The position numbers and the translations under genes were made by a program. This document shows, piece by piece, positions 19,426-28,808 of a DNA stretch of 64,000 bases. The stretch is from positions 5,853,814 through 5,917,813 of the forward strand of contig NZ_CP118164.1 in NCBI RefSeq assembly GCF_028748185.1. Reading direction: 5' to 3'. Numbering within the stretch: position 1 is the stretch's first letter; each line of letters opens with the position of its first letter. The stretch comes from Bremerella sp. P1. Lineage in GTDB: Bacteria > Planctomycetota > Planctomycetia > Pirellulales > Pirellulaceae. Under the pieces are notes generated by a model that was given only the letters and a program-made list of their open reading frames with translations, ran no database searches and was not told where the DNA came from.

Positions 19426-20897
19426 TGTCCGAACTTCACATGCCCTGGCTGGGTTTGACTGTGCTGCTGCCGCTGGTGGGTGCGATTGTGGTGTCGTTGA
19501 TGAAGGATCGTGATCGCGCACGGCAAGTAAGCATTGCGATAGCTGTCGTAACGCTCCTGTGTGCCTGCGGTGAATGGATCGATTTTACGACGCTGCATTC
19601 CTTCGAAGCACACGATCACTGGGATATCTTTCAATTGTTCTTTGCAAGCGATGCGTTTGTATTGGACGAACTTAGTGCGCCCCTTATCCCACTGGGGGCT
19701 TTGCTCTATCTTACGACCATCCTGACAACCCTTCGAACGAAGGTGAATCGCTTTTCTTTCGGGTGGACGCTGTTCTCGGAATCCTTGCTACTCGCAACGC
19801 TTGGTTGTCGCGATCCTTGGTTGATAATTTTGTTGCTGGCTGTCGGTGTCGTTCCGCCTTGGATTGAATTGCGCAAACGCCACCAATCGACGCGAGTATA
19901 CTCGCTACACATGGGGCTATTCGTCGGCCTGTTGGTTGTTGGGCAATCGTTGGTAGGACCTAGTGCATCCGCCGCCAATCCGCCCATTCTTGCCGGTTGC
20001 CTTTTGACTGCGGGGGCCTTGATTCGAAGCGGAATTTGTCCGTTGCACTGTTGGATGACGGACCTATTTGAGAAGGCAACCTTTGGCACGGCATTGCTGT
20101 ATGTAACTCCGATGGCAGGTGCCTATGCTGTGATGCGACTGGTGTTTCCGATTGCCCCTGCCTGGGCTCTGCAAAGTATCGCCATCTTGTCCATGATGAC
20201 TGCCGTTTACGCTGCCGGCATGGCCTTGGTTCAGCATGATTCGCGCCGATTCTTTTGCTACCTGTTTTTGAGCCATTCGTCTCTAGTCTTGGTCGGGCTT
20301 GAAATGACGACCTCCATCGGCTTAACAGGGGCTTTGTGCGTCTGGCTTTCCGTGGGAATCTCGCTGTTAGGCTTTGGTCTGGCATTGCGATCCGTCGAAG
20401 CACGGACGGGGCGCCTCTCGCTCGATGCATTTCACGGGCTTTACGAACATACTCCATTTCTGGCTAACATGTTTCTACTGACAGGCTTGGCATCGATTGG
20501 ATTCCCCGGGACGATTGGATTTATTGGAACGGAGTTGCTGGTCGAGGGAGTCGTCGATATCTATCCGATGATCGGTTTTGCGGTGGTTCTGGTGGCCGCA
20601 CTGAACGGCATTGCTGTCGTCAAGGCTTACTTTCACGTCTTTACCGGAACACGTCACTTGGCGACGGTGTCACTCAACTGCCGGCCAGCCGAACGCGTAA
20701 CTATTTTGATCATGGTGGTATTGATCATCGGCGGGGGAGTGTTTCCTCAACCCGGAGTTCGATCTCGGTACCACGCAGCGACGGAATTGATCAAGTTGCG
20801 AGGAACCGATGAATTCACACAACACTCGCCTACTGCGCGCGTTAACCCGAGCGACAATTCACAACATGTTTCTCCCGTGCATTCCGCTCTTCCCTAA
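19425..20897 (+). CDS. Second NuoM/MrpD-like membrane subunit of the DAB locus
   Basis: 490 residues from ATG 19425-19427, overlapping the dabB stop as TAATG. It is polytopic (about 13 helices) and belongs to the proton-conducting NuoL/M/N superfamily by its layout and phrases such as [19 protein letters not shown] (near residue 205). The usual channel residues look altered: the helix-7 Lys position reads Arg-Ser before the G-I-C-P-L-H segment. The helix-5 Glu, expected in the [11 protein letters not shown] region, is absent. It may thus be a divergent or structural partner of DabB and not an active pump. Gene order dabA-dabB-this gene with two overlaps implies one stoichiometric complex. The role is inferred from context. 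Confidence 0.8.
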   Translation: MSELHMPWLGLTVLLPLVGAIVVSLMKDRDRARQVSIAIAVVTLLCACGEWIDFTTLHSFEAHDHWDIFQLFFASDAFVLDELSAPLIPLGALLYLTTILTTLRTKVNRFSFGWTLFSESLLLATLGCRDPWLIILLLAVGVVPPWIELRKRHQSTRVYSLHMGLFVGLLVVGQSLVGPSASAANPPILAGCLLTAGALIRSGICPLHCWMTDLFEKATFGTALLYVTPMAGAYAVMRLVFPIAPAWALQSIAILSMMTAVYAAGMALVQHDSRRFFCYLFLSHSSLVLVGLEMTTSIGLTGALCVWLSVGISLLGFGLALRSVEARTGRLSLDAFHGLYEHTPFLANMFLLTGLASIGFPGTIGFIGTELLVEGVVDIYPMIGFAVVLVAALNGIAVVKAYFHVFTGTRHLATVSLNCRPAERVTILIMVVLIIGGGVFPQPGVRSRYHAATELIKLRGTDEFTQHSPTARVNPSDNSQHVSPVHSALP

Positions 20898-20917
20898 TCA
20901 ATTATTCGAGTCGAATT

Positions 20918-22852
20918 ATGCCTGAAGATAAACCTGCCAACGAAATTCCTCGCGGAAATGCGACTGGGTTCATCAAGTACTTACAGTACGACTTCAATTC
21001 GGGATTCTTGGTCTTTCTGATTGCGCTTCCGCTTTGTCTGGGGATCTCGCTCGCATGCGGATTTCCCCCCATTGCAGGCATCTTCACTGCAATTGTCGGC
21101 GCGGTTCTAACACCGTTTATCAGTAACAGCGAGTTGACGATCAAAGGGCCAGCGGCTGGATTGATCGTGATCGCCATCGGTTGTGTTCAGGACTTCGGTG
21201 GTGATGGTATGACAGGCGGTTGGACAGAATCAGACATGGCTGCCTACCGGGCTGCCATCGCTGTGGGGGTTGCCGCAGGTGTGCTTCAAATTGTGTTCGG
21301 ATTGTTTCGTGGTGGAATCCTGGGCGAGTTCTTCCCTGTCTCCGTTGTTCACGGCATGTTGGCTGCAATTGGCGCCATCATCATCGTCAAGCAGATTCCA
21401 GTCGCCTTGGGTGTCTCGGCCGGAGGCGAGCCGATGGAAATGATTCGTGAGATCCCGCATTACCTAATGGAAGCAAATCCTGCCATCGCGGCGATCGGTG
21501 TCATTAGTCTACTGATTATGTTCCTATGGCCCTTGGTAACCGAACGCGTAACGTTTTTGAAAAAGGTTCCGGCACCGGTCGTTGTGCTTCTAGTTGCCGT
21601 ACCCATGGGCATGGGTTTCGATCTCTTGCACGAGCATTCCTACACCTTGCAGGGGCATAAATACCAACTTAGTGAACAGTACCTCGTGAAGATGCCGGAT
21701 AAAGTCTTCGGGATGTTCAATGACATTACGTTTCCCGAGTTCTCCGTCCTGGCACAAGGCAAGGCGTGGAAGTGGATTCTGATGTTCTTCATTATCGGCA
21801 GCCTGGAATCGGTGCTGAGTGCGAAAGCGATCGACCTACTCGACCCATGGAAACGCAAGACAAAGATGAATCGCGACTTGATTGCGATAGGCGCTGGGAA
21901 TCTATGTGCGTCTCTGATTGGCGGTTTGCCAATGATTTCTGAGATCGTTCGATCCAAGGCCAACATCGATAATGGAGCAAGAACACGTTTTGCCAACATG
22001 TGGCATGGAATGTTTCTGTTGGCTTGTGTTGCCTTGATTCCCTTCTATCTGCATAGGATTCCATTGGCGGCCTTGGCTGCGATGCTGATTTACACCGGCT
22101 ATCGCCTAGCCCACCCGAATGAATTCGTACATGTTTACCGAATCGGCAAGGAACAACTTGCCATCTTTGTCACGACTTTGGTGGTCGTTCTGGCTACGGA
22201 CTTGCTGGTAGGTGTCGCTGTTGGGATCTTGCTCAAGATGGTCATTCATATCGCCAACGGCGTCTCATTGCGATCATTGTTCAAGCCCTATATCGAAGTC
22301 CAGGAGATCGACGAAAACACGAGTGTGATCGTAGCTCGCGAATCCGCCGTATTCAGCAACTGGCTGCCCTTCCGACGCCAGATTGAGCAGATTGGACTGA
22401 TTCAACAACGCAACTTGGTGGTTGATGTATCGGGGACCAAGCTGATTGACCATAGCGTGATGGAGAAACTGGAAGAGGTCCAGCGAGATTTTGAGCAAGA
22501 AGGACTGAAGTTCGAAGTTCGAGGGCTGAACGTTCTAGAACCATTTTCCGACAATGTACATGCGACACGAAAGCGACGCCCTAAAATTATGCGACGTGTT
22601 GCGTTTACGATGGAATCCGAGTACTTCCCTAGACTCGAAGAGAGACTTCCTCAATCTGGGGCGAGCATCTTTTCAATAGTTCCATGCAATTCATCGGAAG
22701 GAAATTCGCTAATCCGTATTGAAATCATTTTGTCGCAACAGTTCTGCGAAAGCTTTCTCGAATTTATCCGGCAAGAAGTGCTCACCGAGAAAAACATATA
22801 TGCTTGCGTAGATTCAATTGAAATTGCTCAACACGAATCGAGGGAAGCATGA
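20918..22852 (+). CDS. SulP-family anion permease with STAS domain
   Basis: 644 residues. The first ~430 residues form a SulP transport domain of roughly 12-14 helices with family phrases: [53 protein letters not shown] and [25 protein letters not shown] domain follows (about 450-550) with [21 protein letters not shown]. The last ~90 residues are an extension with no clear family. SulP proteins import bicarbonate (BicA), sulfate or other oxyanions. Placement 20 bp after the DAB membrane genes and 34 bp before a carbonic-anhydrase-like gene favours bicarbonate, as in other SulP-carbonic anhydrase pairs. The substrate is inferred from context only. Confidence 0.92.
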   Translation: MPEDKPANEIPRGNATGFIKYLQYDFNSGFLVFLIALPLCLGISLACGFPPIAGIFTAIVGAVLTPFISNSELTIKGPAAGLIVIAIGCVQDFGGDGMTGGWTESDMAAYRAAIAVGVAAGVLQIVFGLFRGGILGEFFPVSVVHGMLAAIGAIIIVKQIPVALGVSAGGEPMEMIREIPHYLMEANPAIAAIGVISLLIMFLWPLVTERVTFLKKVPAPVVVLLVAVPMGMGFDLLHEHSYTLQGHKYQLSEQYLVKMPDKVFGMFNDITFPEFSVLAQGKAWKWILMFFIIGSLESVLSAKAIDLLDPWKRKTKMNRDLIAIGAGNLCASLIGGLPMISEIVRSKANIDNGARTRFANMWHGMFLLACVALIPFYLHRIPLAALAAMLIYTGYRLAHPNEFVHVYRIGKEQLAIFVTTLVVVLATDLLVGVAVGILLKMVIHIANGVSLRSLFKPYIEVQEIDENTSVIVARESAVFSNWLPFRRQIEQIGLIQQRNLVVDVSGTKLIDHSVMEKLEEVQRDFEQEGLKFEVRGLNVLEPFSDNVHATRKRRPKIMRRVAFTMESEYFPRLEERLPQSGASIFSIVPCNSSEGNSLIRIEIILSQQFCESFLEFIRQEVLTEKNIYACVDSIEIAQHESREA

Positions 22853-22886
22853 CCCTTCATTTAGGATCATGCGATAGGATGCAGTA

Positions 22887-23489
22887 ATGAATCCGCTTGA
22901 TTCCTCCGTTCACCATTTGCCGGTCGAGTATTTTGGCACGGCGAATGACTTTCTGTCGTCGGCGGAAAGCACGGAGAGAGATACATTGATGATTGCTTGT
23001 GCAGATCAGGGAGGTAGCCCCGATGATGTTTCGTTTGCGAAGCCAGGTCGTTTGTTTGTGGTCCAGCACTTAGCAGCGTCGATTCGTCCTGCAGGCGATG
23101 CTGGCGATAATTCATCAGTTTCGAGCATCGAATTTGCATTTTCACTATACAAAATCAAACACGTGATTGTGTGTGGACATACTGAATGCGGCGTGATCCG
23201 AAACTGGATTCGCTACCCTGACACTCCTGACGTAAGTGGAATCCGAGCTTGCTTTCAGACCACTTTGAAGACCGTGAATCAAGCATATCCCGACTATTTG
23301 GGCGAGGATCTTATTGAGACCATGATCTGTGAACACACTCTGTTTCAGTTGGAGCATCTTTGTTCTCATGCGTTTATCCGTAACAAGCTTGACGCAGGGA
23401 AGTTGCGGTTGCACGCCTGGGTCGTCAATGACGACACTGCACGTGTTCGTTCATACGATCCTACTCGTAGTTGTTTCACGATCATCTGA
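22887..23489 (+). CDS. Beta-carbonic-anhydrase-like protein with an altered Asp-Arg dyad
   Basis: 200 residues, no leader. The fold is that of a beta-carbonic anhydrase and the three zinc ligands are kept: Cys38, His98 and Cys101 in CGHTECGVI. Asp40 is present, but the motif reads C-A-D-Q-G instead of C-x-D-x-R, so the catalytic-dyad Arg is replaced by Gly42. The following loop, usually QRNAGN, reads VQHLAASIR. In known beta enzymes the Arg holds the Asp that gates the zinc, so activity may be low, altered or regulatory. It lies just after the SulP gene. It differs clearly from the canonical enzyme at 13957-14622, so it is not a recent duplicate. It could be a bicarbonate-binding accessory protein of the transporter. 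Confidence 0.88.
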   Translation: MNPLDSSVHHLPVEYFGTANDFLSSAESTERDTLMIACADQGGSPDDVSFAKPGRLFVVQHLAASIRPAGDAGDNSSVSSIEFAFSLYKIKHVIVCGHTECGVIRNWIRYPDTPDVSGIRACFQTTLKTVNQAYPDYLGEDLIETMICEHTLFQLEHLCSHAFIRNKLDAGKLRLHAWVVNDDTARVRSYDPTRSCFTII

Positions 23490-23495
23490 GCGATC

Positions 23496-23534
23496 TTTAT
23501 CGCAGTTGTTGTGTAAATCGATAAAACATTTTTG
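23496..23534 (+). terminator. Possible terminator of the DAB-SulP operon
   Basis: TTTATCG and CGATAAA form a 7-bp stem with a 16-base loop, followed by ACATTTTTT. It lies 6 bp after the stop of the carbonic-anhydrase-like gene. The stem is AT-rich and the loop long, so the call is tentative. Confidence 0.35.
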
Positions 23535-23554
23535 GATGAACAAATAATCAGCTC

Positions 23555-23887
23555 ATGAGCGAACTCCCCAACTGCCCTCAGTGCGATGGCGAATTCACAT
23601 ACGAAGACGGTCCATTACTCGTGTGTCCCACCTGTGGCCACGAGTGGTCGCAGCCCGACGAGGCGGCTTCCACTGAAAACGATGAAACACGCGATGCAAA
23701 CGGAAACGTGCTTCAGACTGGTGACACCGTAGTCGTTATTAAAGATCTGAAGTTCAGGGGAGGCGTAGTAAAAGGCGGTACCAAGGTAAAGAACATCCGT
23801 ATCGTCGAGGGTGATCACGACATCGACTGCAAGATCGATGGTATTGGAGCGATGGCCTTGAAGTCTGAGTTCGTCAAGAAAGCGTGA
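23555..23887 (+). CDS. PhnA/YjdM-like zinc-ribbon protein
   Basis: 110 residues, cytoplasmic. The N-terminal zinc ribbon has two Cys pairs, C-P-Q-C and C-P-T-C-G-H-E-W (residues ~7-30). The C-terminal PhnA domain (~45-108) has DANGNVLQTGDTVVVIKDLK and FRGGVVKGGTKVKNIRIVEGDH, very typical of YjdM. The family was named from alkylphosphonate work, but the E. coli protein is not needed for phosphonate breakdown and its role is unsettled. Length matches the family (about 110). It is 65 bp after the carbon operon in the same direction and may be separately transcribed. The link to carbon uptake is probably accidental. Confidence 0.93.
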   Translation: MSELPNCPQCDGEFTYEDGPLLVCPTCGHEWSQPDEAASTENDETRDANGNVLQTGDTVVVIKDLKFRGGVVKGGTKVKNIRIVEGDHDIDCKIDGIGAMALKSEFVKKA

Positions 23888-24083
23888 TCCTCTCCCTCGC
23901 CTGCCATTGGCGTCGTGGTCAAAGCTCAAGTAGAGGAAAAGGATTGATGCGGTGGTGCCGTGAGGGCCATGCTAATACAAAACCCTACTTGCTGTGACTC
24001 TTCGCGCTTGCGCGAGATCAATAGTGCTGTACCTCAGGACGAATGGTACCGCTAGGTGGACCTATTTGTCGGGCATGGCATTC

Positions 24084-24503
24084 TTAGCCAAGTTGATCGG
24101 TCCTGCCATGGGAAGAATCATCGAATGCGTACCAAGGGTGTCGAGCATCTAAAGGAGATATTTCGGCGCCTTGAAGCAGGTTCTCGCTACCGAACTGAAC
24201 ATTCCATAATGGCTTGCCGTTGGCGTCCAGAGCAATCAGCGCGTCTTTGCTGATGATCGGAGCGCTGACATAAATCGTGTTTTGCCAAACGATCGGGGTT
24301 GAACATCCTTTCCTGGAAAGCTCCGTTTTCCACAGCACATTCTCAGCGTTCCACTCGATCGGCAAACCGACAAGCGGCGAACTTCCCGTATCGTCTGGGC
24401 CCCGCCATTTCGGCCAATCGGCGAGCTTCTCGGCTGAGGCGATGTTTTCGGCAGGGAAAACAAGAGCTAAGGCGAATACGGCAAGTAAGCGAATTGGCGG
24501 CAT
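24084..24503 (-). pseudogene. Truncated copy of the PQQ-propeller gene at 46588-47865
   Basis: Residues 1-108 (signal peptide, then DWPKWRGPDDTGSSPLVGLP and the first propeller blade) are nearly identical to the start of the full-length gene at 46588-47865. After WNVQFGSEN the frame continues into unrelated codons and stops. The reason is visible. At 24132-24182 the DNA matches the downstream flank of the full-length gene (46494-46543), joined directly to sequence matching 47541 onward, so about 1 kb of gene body is missing. The copy also shares about 100 bp of upstream DNA. This is a segmental duplication with an internal deletion. A 139-residue product is unlikely to fold. Confidence 0.85.
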
Positions 24504-24849
24504 GGGTAGGCTTCCGAGGGAAGAGGAAGGAAAAATTGCTAAGAACTGATTGCATTCTGCCCGACGGACCGTGGCTGGTTAACGATGCGGTGATTTCATT
24601 GGAAGCCGGCAAGACGGTCAGGTCCATTAGACTGATTGGGGCGATCTACCCCGGCGAGCCTAAGTTTACTGTGGACAATGATCGATATGGGGTGGGTCAA
24701 CCTGAAGCCAAGGAGCGACTTTTTCTTCTTTCGTTCTCCGTTGAGGACATGCGTCGAACAGCATCCTCTTGAATATGGCAGAGAACCGACTGCCGGCTTG
24801 CGAGAGCGCTGGATTCGCTTGAGCGAGATAGACAAATATCTGACTTCGG
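24504..24849. other. Intergenic region with duplicated upstream sequence
   Basis: Positions 24501-24604 resemble 47863-47967, the promoter side of the full-length PQQ-propeller gene, so it was copied with the truncated gene. The rest (24605-24849) has no recognisable gene or signal. Confidence 0.6.
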
Positions 24850-27555
24850 TCACTCGGGAGATGCCACCGAAACCGGGTCATTGGCCGGTAGCCAGGGCAA
24901 CCAGTCTGGGTCTTCGCGCAATCGATTGGCGAAGGCGGCCGACCAATGGTAGGTTGTCCAATGATACATCGTTCCTGATGTCGCTTCCTCCCACAACTTG
25001 AGGGCTGCTTGCCGGTCGCCTTTGGAAAGTTCATGAAGACCTAATCCCATGCGGGCACTTGTGAGATCTCGCTGAGACTGGGTGACTCTTTCCAGAAACT
25101 CCGCTGGTTCAGCCTTCCGCAGGCTGAGCTGATACTTCCCCTGGACTAGAGCGTTTTGGCCGGTCAACATCATTGCCGCGGGATCAAAAGGCCATTCGTT
25201 CGTGCGTCGAACAAGATAGTTATCGTACACCTCGATCGCGTCTTCGCGGTTCTTTGCAGCCTCAAGGTCAAATAGAACTCGAGCAAAGGCTACGTGATCA
25301 TCCCCCTGAATCGGCATTCGCTCCAGCGTGTTCAGGCCGAGAGTGAAAAGATCTTCTCCCCGCCATTTCTCTTCCCGGTGTGCCCAGTCAGGATCTGTGT
25401 AGCACGTTACCCAAAAAGGATCGGTAACCCAGCCCCGGTGTTTGTGCGCGATGACGTCCTGCATCACGGTATGCATGCCATCAAAATCTTCCATGAGAAG
25501 ATAGTAGTTCATTCGCATCACATTTGCGGCAACCACATCTGGGTAAGCTTGGCCAAGGAAGAGAGCATCCTTTTTAGCTTGCTCCAAATGTTGATTGGCT
25601 AAGCCAGGGAATCCGTCGCGTCGGCAAAAATGAGCTGCCGTGTTGTGGGCATACAATCGGCTAAAGCTCAATGTCCAATTTTCATCTTCAAGAAACACAT
25701 CGGCCTTCTTAAGTTCCTTCAGGGCCTGGTCAACCTTACTGGGTTGATTCGAATCGATTGACTGAAATACGAGCAGGGTTGCGAGCGAAATTCGCGCGCT
25801 GGTGAACTGGGGATTTTCGTCAAGAGCTTCACGCAGAAAATTCTCGGCACGATCGGGTTGATGCATAGCGAGAGCCTGGGCGGCAAACAGGCGTTCCCAA
25901 ATGTCGTCAGGTTCGCGACCCTCAAGTTGCTCGAGTTGATCGTCTGTTGGCCCGCCTTCTCCGTTGTACCAGTAGGCGTCGGCAAGCATCCATCTCGCGA
26001 TGTAATTATCGGCCGATCGATCGACTATAGTTTCAAGTTGACGGACTGCGTCCGAGGTCTGGCCGAACATCAGACTTTCCATTGCATTGATCACTGGCCG
26101 CCATTCTGGATCGGCGCCATAGGAGATCGCTTTATCGATCTCCGTACCTGCCTCGGCAAACCGTCCGCTCCAGGCTTTTTCGAGTGCAGCATTGAGGGCC
26201 TCTTCACGCTGATGTGCCCGCTGATGGAGCTTGACATAGGTAAGGGATCCCAAACACATGGCGAACGCCACGCAGATCGAGATGGCAATCGCTTTGTTCT
26301 TGCGAATCCAGCGAATTCCCTTCTCCAAGGGAGTTGTGCGTCGCGCTAAAATAGCGTTTCGATTGACAAACCTCCGCAGGTCCTCGGCCAGCAAATCGGC
26401 GGTTTGGTACCGGCGATCGGGGTCCTTTTCCATCGCCTTCAGGCAGATCGTCTCAAGGTCTTTGGGGATTCGATGATTGATCGAGCGTGGCCTGGGTGGA
26501 TCCTTGTGGATCACCTGCGACAGTACTTGGTCTCGCCGTTGTCCTGGAAAGGGAGGATGCAACGTCAACAGTTCGTTAAGTGAGGCCCCCACTGAGTAAA
26601 TGTCTGTCCGATGATCCAACGGTAATCGTCCGGCAGTAATCTGCTCGGGAGACATGTACATCGGTGAACCCATCAGCTCACCTGTCATCGTCATGCCAGG
26701 TTGTTCCAGCATCCGGGCTAGTCCGAAATCATTGATGCTTAGCCGTCCGTCCGACGAGAGCAGAAGGTTTGCCGGCTTGATGTCTCGGTGGACAATGCCT
26801 TGGTCGTGGGCATGCGCCAGAGCGTCGGCCACACCGGCGATCATTTTCGCCAGGTTGTCGTAGTAAGTACTGTCCGAACCAAGCGTTGAAGAACTGTCAA
26901 AACTCGGCGTGTTCGTGTCTGATGCCGCTTCTTTGGACGATTTTGACGGAAAGGCAATTGTTTCCTTAATCCAGGCGGGCATCGGAGCATCGATCGTGCC
27001 ATCTGAATCAGAGTCATTCTTCGATCCTTCGGCCTCCTGACGTAGCTGCTTGACGACCCGATCAAGTGAAGGGCCGTCGATCAATTCCATGGCATAGTAG
27101 GGAACCCGGTTCTCTTCGCCGGTCGAGTAGATGGGCACGATATTCGTGTGATGCAGTTTGGCGGCAGCTTCCGCTTCCAATTTGAATCGCATGATTGCCC
27201 TGGTTGTCAGGGCCAAGCCACTGGAAAGTACCTTAAGTGCGACCAGACGCTTTAGCGAACATTGCCGGGCCTTATAAACGATGCCCATACCACCACGTCC
27301 CAGTTCTCCGAGGATCTCGAAATCACCGATCCGATCAGGCTGACCTTTCAGTTGGTGGCTCGGTTCCTGTATTATGTGAGGCCCATTTTCGAGAAAGCTC
27401 GATTCAGGTGAGCCTTCGCTTAGCAGTGCCTCGATTCGCGCAAGCTGTACCTCATCTCGGCAGACCTGGTTCAGATACTCCCTGCGGGCCTGAGGCGATG
27501 TCTTTTGAAATGCCTGCTCAAAAATCTCTTCTTCACTCAATTGTTTCGAACTCAC
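24850..27555 (-). CDS. Membrane Ser/Thr protein kinase with TPR-like region
   Basis: 901 residues from a GTG at 27553-27555 with GGAG upstream. An ATG at 27684 would add 43 residues overlapping the sigma gene, but homologous planctomycete kinases begin near SEEEIF, so the GTG is preferred. The kinase domain (~79-400) has the glycine loop GELGRGGMGIVYKA, ATP-binding Lys108, catalytic Asp258 in HRDIKPANL and DFG at 276-278. A large acidic/serine-rich insert (~170-230) interrupts the N-lobe/C-lobe hinge region. One transmembrane helix (~427-447, AISICVAFAMCLGSL) separates it from a C-terminal helical region with TPR-type repeats of alanine-rich helices. It is probably a signalling kinase acting at the membrane. 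It is paired with an ECF-like sigma factor upstream, a common planctomycete arrangement. Confidence 0.92.
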   Translation of the reverse strand: MSSKQLSEEEIFEQAFQKTSPQARREYLNQVCRDEVQLARIEALLSEGSPESSFLENGPHIIQEPSHQLKGQPDRIGDFEILGELGRGGMGIVYKARQCSLKRLVALKVLSSGLALTTRAIMRFKLEAEAAAKLHHTNIVPIYSTGEENRVPYYAMELIDGPSLDRVVKQLRQEAEGSKNDSDSDGTIDAPMPAWIKETIAFPSKSSKEAASDTNTPSFDSSSTLGSDSTYYDNLAKMIAGVADALAHAHDQGIVHRDIKPANLLLSSDGRLSINDFGLARMLEQPGMTMTGELMGSPMYMSPEQITAGRLPLDHRTDIYSVGASLNELLTLHPPFPGQRRDQVLSQVIHKDPPRPRSINHRIPKDLETICLKAMEKDPDRRYQTADLLAEDLRRFVNRNAILARRTTPLEKGIRWIRKNKAIAISICVAFAMCLGSLTYVKLHQRAHQREEALNAALEKAWSGRFAEAGTEIDKAISYGADPEWRPVINAMESLMFGQTSDAVRQLETIVDRSADNYIARWMLADAYWYNGEGGPTDDQLEQLEGREPDDIWERLFAAQALAMHQPDRAENFLREALDENPQFTSARISLATLLVFQSIDSNQPSKVDQALKELKKADVFLEDENWTLSFSRLYAHNTAAHFCRRDGFPGLANQHLEQAKKDALFLGQAYPDVVAANVMRMNYYLLMEDFDGMHTVMQDVIAHKHRGWVTDPFWVTCYTDPDWAHREEKWRGEDLFTLGLNTLERMPIQGDDHVAFARVLFDLEAAKNREDAIEVYDNYLVRRTNEWPFDPAAMMLTGQNALVQGKYQLSLRKAEPAEFLERVTQSQRDLTSARMGLGLHELSKGDRQAALKLWEEATSGTMYHWTTYHWSAAFANRLREDPDWLPWLPANDPVSVASPE

Positions 27556-27640
27556 CGTGTATCTCCACTGGAAAAGTCGCTTCGATCTGAAGAGCAGTGC
27601 GAAAACGGCTACGGAATCGACCGACTGAAATCTCAGTGTT

Positions 27641-28201
27641 TCATGAATTCCTAGTAATTTCGAGTTTGAGCCAGCCTTTGGCATAGGACCAGTCGGCGAT
27701 TGCCGTTGATCGCGCGATTCCCAGTGCCTCCGCCGTTTCCGGGATCGTCAGGCCGGCATAGTAGCGGAGCTTCACGACCTGGGCTTTACGCGAGCTTTGG
27801 CGTTCGAGTTTCTGCAATGCCTCGTCCAGCGCCAGCAATTCTTCGGCATGTTCAGATCCGATAAGTTCATCGTCATGGATCGAAATTCGATCCAAGCCAC
27901 CACCCGCTTTCAGTGATTTCTTTCGTCTTGCTGTTTCAATGAGAATGCGTCGCATCGCTTCTGCGGCTGCCCCAAAGAAGTGGCCCCGACTTTTCCACTC
28001 TTGAGTATCGCCGTCATCCACGAGGCGAAGGTAGGCGTCGTGCACCAATGCGGTGGCCTGCAGTGTCTGCCCCGGCTTCTCCTGAGCCAGCTTGGCTGCC
28101 GCCAGTTTCCGTAACTCGTCGTAGACTAGCGGTAATAGTTGCTCGGCCGCGCTGGGATCGCCGTGTTCTATCTCGGAAAGTATGTGGGTAACGTCGCTCA
28201 T
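27641..28201 (-). CDS. ECF-like sigma factor (planctomycete kinase-linked group)
   Basis: 186 residues. Region 2 lies at the N-terminal half (LLPLVYDELRKLAAAKL and LQATALVHDAYLRLVDD). The phrase HFFGAAAEAMRRILIETARRK is a hallmark of the ECF-like sigma group that is encoded next to protein kinases in planctomycetes. Region 4 (~125-183) has VVKLRYYAGLTIPETAEALGI and the helix-turn-helix ARSTAIADWSYAKGWL. No anti-sigma gene is adjacent, and the downstream kinase probably controls it. It starts the sigma-kinase operon. Target promoters cannot be identified here. Confidence 0.93.
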   Translation of the reverse strand: MSDVTHILSEIEHGDPSAAEQLLPLVYDELRKLAAAKLAQEKPGQTLQATALVHDAYLRLVDDGDTQEWKSRGHFFGAAAEAMRRILIETARRKKSLKAGGGLDRISIHDDELIGSEHAEELLALDEALQKLERQSSRKAQVVKLRYYAGLTIPETAEALGIARSTAIADWSYAKGWLKLEITRNS

Positions 28202-28479
28202 TCAAATGAGCATACTGTCGAGCGAATCGGAAATCCAGAAAATCGACAATCTGAGAATTTTACGCTGAAACCCCATCTCTACGTTAGATGGTAGTCAGCG
28301 ATCTTGCTACCACAGTGTTTCGTTCGCTGTTTGAATTAGAGACAATGCCGCAGGATTCAATAAGCGTTGGGAGCGGCCGAAAACCAGGGCAAGTCGATTA
28401 AGGACCATGACTTCCGTGTCGGAGCGACAGAAAGAGATTTGAGACCATCAATTCGCTGCCGGTGGTTCAGCGGGTACAA

Positions 28480-28776
28480 AAAAGATCTTGGTCGAACCTT
28501 CCTATCCTGAACAAGTGGAAGCAAAAGTATCCGGGGCAAGATGCCGTAGAAGTGCACGAGCGTTTATGGACCAAAAAACTTATCTGCCCATCAGGGGCCA
28601 GTACATTTGGAACGAAGAATGGCACACCATGGAGTCCACTGCCACCGGCCCGTCCGAAGTTTCCCGAGTCTGCTGCAGCACTGTTGCCAGATTTCAAGTC
28701 CCTGGATGCCGGCGTTACCTTTGAGCCAGAAGGATTGCGTGGAAAGTCGATCTTGCGACTTGCTCCAACAAAGTAA
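28480..28776 (+). pseudogene. Frameshifted C-terminal remnant of a planctomycete secreted protein
   Basis: One frame reads LNKWKQKYPGQDAVEVHERL and later FKSLDAGVTFEPEGLRGKSIL. The piece between them, GQYIWNEEWHTMESTATG, is in another frame (about 28592-28650). The three pieces in order match the usual C-terminus of a family of uncharacterised planctomycete proteins, recalled from general knowledge. Two compensating frameshifts and the absence of the N-terminal part indicate decay. No start codon with a ribosome binding site is present. If the shifts were sequencing errors a longer gene should appear upstream, and none does. Confidence 0.6.
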
Positions 28777-28808
28777 AGGGAAAGCCAAGTCAAAATCGAC
28801 AATAGCTA

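Noticed and set aside
24299-24772. 157-codon plus-strand frame overlapping the truncated PQQ copy
   Set aside because: It is antisense to duplicated coding DNA and its equivalent is interrupted in the full-length copy.
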